This document shows positions 62,887-64,000 of a stretch of DNA of 64,000 nt, one piece after another. Position 1 is the first letter of the stretch. Every line of letters starts with the position of its first letter. Below the pieces are notes generated by a model. It saw nothing but the letters and a program-made list of their open reading frames with translations, was not told the origin of the DNA and ran no database searches. The DNA lies in contig NZ_JAGXCY010000016.1 in NCBI RefSeq assembly GCF_018310695.1, forward strand, positions 38,126-102,125, in the 5' to 3' direction. The translations under genes and the position numbers were made by a program. Source of the stretch: Paenibacillus sp. Marseille-Q4541 (GTDB lineage Bacteria > Bacillota > Bacilli > Paenibacillales > Paenibacillaceae).

Positions 62887-63993
62887 CTACGTCCCTGTTT
62901 GCTCATTTGAGACATGTTGTCTTGTTAGAAGTATTCTTGAGATCCGTAAATGCTCCATCTCTTCTATACAAAATTGATAACTCCCATTAATAATGCAGTC
63001 CCCTTTTTGAGGTGGAAAGGATTCGAACTCCGAAAATAACCACCCTCCAAGAGTATCATATTGACAGTCAGTTAGACTCAGATCAAGATGAGCGTTAAGT
63101 TCTTCAATCAACATCAGTCCATCAACGGAGTAGGTGTCATCACCTAGATATTCAACAAGCGGCCTTTCATTGTCAAACTCATCCTGAATTTCCCCAACAA
63201 TCTCTTCCACAATATCCTCCAGTGTGACAAGGCCAGAAGTTCCCCCATATTCATCGATAACAATAGAAATTTGAGTCTTGGAATCCTTCATTTGTTTCAG
63301 TAACAGATCAATGGAAGTCGATTCTGGAACACTTAGAATAGGCCTGATTGTAGCTGCATAATCCTCTATTCCTGACATAAATAGATCTTTGATATGGACA
63401 AATCCAATAATGTGATCCTTATCTCCAGTACATACCGGATAGCGTGTACGCATCTCTATACTTGCGATTTTTAGATTTTCATGAATGGTCCAATCCGTAT
63501 TTAAACAGATCATTTCGGTACGCGGAATCATAATTTCTCTAGCCGTCCTTGAGGAAAAATCAAGGATATTCTGGCTTAGCAAAGAACTCTTCTTAAGATC
63601 CAAATCGGGTGTATTCCTTCTTCGATTTAAAAAATACCCACTGAGTTTTTCAAATAACACTTTAGGGACAAATTTGCAACAAGTGATAAATAATAAAGCT
63701 ACGATACCAGCAGCAAGGATACGAAATATCCATTCAGCAGTCATTACATTCATCCCTGTGTCCATAATCCATAAGCTCAGATGATGATTTGAAATTACGA
63801 ATTCAACCATCATCCCAACTCCGATCAGTGGTAAAATCATGCCTATTCTGCAAGCATTCGCATAAAGGTGGGTAGACTCTCTAGCTGAAGACAGCAAATG
63901 CAGACTTTTTTCCATGAGCACAAATAAGCTACTAATCAGCACAAACCCCGCCATGATCAAAAATAATCCTATAGCCGGTAAAGGATCAGCCAA
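62887..63993 (-). CDS. CNNM/CorC (hemolysin C)-type membrane protein, 5' end near window edge
   Basis: 368 residues from a TTG at 63993; the frame remains open to the right edge, so the true start may be outside. The N-terminal CNNM/DUF21 region has about three to four hydrophobic helices (AIGLFLIMAGFVLISSLFVLMEKS, then FRILAAGIVALLFITCC). Next come the CBS pair (SRTAREIMIPRTEMICLNTDWTIHENL, then IDEYGGTSGLVTLEDIVEEIVGEIQDEFD) and a CorC_HlyC transporter-associated domain near the C-terminus. Relatives (YhdP, YrkA, CorC) are linked to magnesium or other cation export. Confidence 0.85.
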   Translation of the reverse strand: MADPLPAIGLFLIMAGFVLISSLFVLMEKSLHLLSSARESTHLYANACRIGMILPLIGVGMMVEFVISNHHLSLWIMDTGMNVMTAEWIFRILAAGIVALLFITCCKFVPKVLFEKLSGYFLNRRRNTPDLDLKKSSLLSQNILDFSSRTAREIMIPRTEMICLNTDWTIHENLKIASIEMRTRYPVCTGDKDHIIGFVHIKDLFMSGIEDYAATIRPILSVPESTSIDLLLKQMKDSKTQISIVIDEYGGTSGLVTLEDIVEEIVGEIQDEFDNERPLVEYLGDDTYSVDGLMLIEELNAHLDLSLTDCQYDTLGGWLFSEFESFPPQKGDCIINGSYQFCIEEMEHLRISRILLTRQHVSNEQTGT

Positions 63994-64000
63994 ATGATTT

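Noticed and set aside
1..64000. CRISPR arrays, tRNA/rRNA genes, insertion sequences or prophage
   Set aside because: No regularly spaced repeats, cloverleaf or rRNA sequences, transposase or integrase motifs were recognised on reading both strands.

Overview
The window looks like a chromosomal segment of a Paenibacillus-type, low-to-moderate GC, spore-forming Firmicute. The signs are strong AGGAGG-type ribosome binding sites, frequent TTG/GTG starts, an S-layer (SLH) surface protein, a YesS-like membrane AraC regulator with an LplABC-type sugar importer, and a Bacillus-style puc purine-degradation cluster. No rRNA, tRNA, CRISPR array, insertion sequence or prophage was recognised. Nearly all genes are on the minus strand; the plus-strand genes are a chitin-active LPMO, an M29 aminopeptidase and an ECF sigma/anti-sigma pair. 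Species is inferred, not proven.

Layout. 1-5.1 kb: an SLH-anchored cohesin-type protein (cut by the window edge) and a large Vpr-like subtilase that ends in a dockerin. 5.7-8.2 kb: acetyltransferase, TPR protein and two small unknowns. 8.2-8.9 kb: apparent gene remnant with terminators. 8.9-16.4 kb: alpha-L-fucosidase, lipoprotein sugar-binding protein, two permeases and a two-TM AraC regulator. 16.7-19.8 kb: a three-gene operon of type III polyketide synthase, methyltransferase and FAD-dependent oxidoreductase. 20.1-21.5 kb: LPMO with two Fn3 modules and a chitin-binding module. 21.5-28.2 kb: small unknown, MFS transporter, a LacI-controlled Gfo/Idh/MocA-ThuA-Gfo/Idh/MocA operon and a YnfA membrane protein.

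28.4-46.6 kb: the main metabolic block, a purine catabolic cluster. Guanine deaminase (GuaD) and the five xanthine dehydrogenase genes pucABCDE lead from guanine to urate. Urate oxidase, hydroxyisourate hydrolase (PucM) and OHCU decarboxylase give S-allantoin. Allantoinase (PucH), allantoate amidohydrolase (PucF) and ureidoglycine:glyoxylate aminotransferase (PucG) follow. A gamma-glutamyltransferase-family protein, possibly an oxamate amidohydrolase like HpxW, and a second deaminase-type amidohydrolase close the operon. A PucR regulator sits directly upstream. The uricase and OHCU decarboxylase, fused as PucL in Bacillus subtilis, are separate abutting genes here. No urate/xanthine/allantoin permease is visible; an orphan NMT1/ThiY-type binding lipoprotein lies next to guaD.

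46.8-64 kb: a paired YdcZ-type DMT transporter, fumarase FumC, an aldose-epimerase-like protein, an MBL-fold hydrolase, a small acidic protein, aminopeptidase AmpS, ECF sigma and anti-sigma factors, a small secreted protein, a complete oligopeptide ABC importer, an ArsR-like winged-helix regulator and a CNNM/CorC-type membrane protein at the right edge.

The parts most worth following up are the type III PKS operon, the cohesin/dockerin surface protease pair, and the reorganised purine operon with its HpxW-like member and a CTG start.
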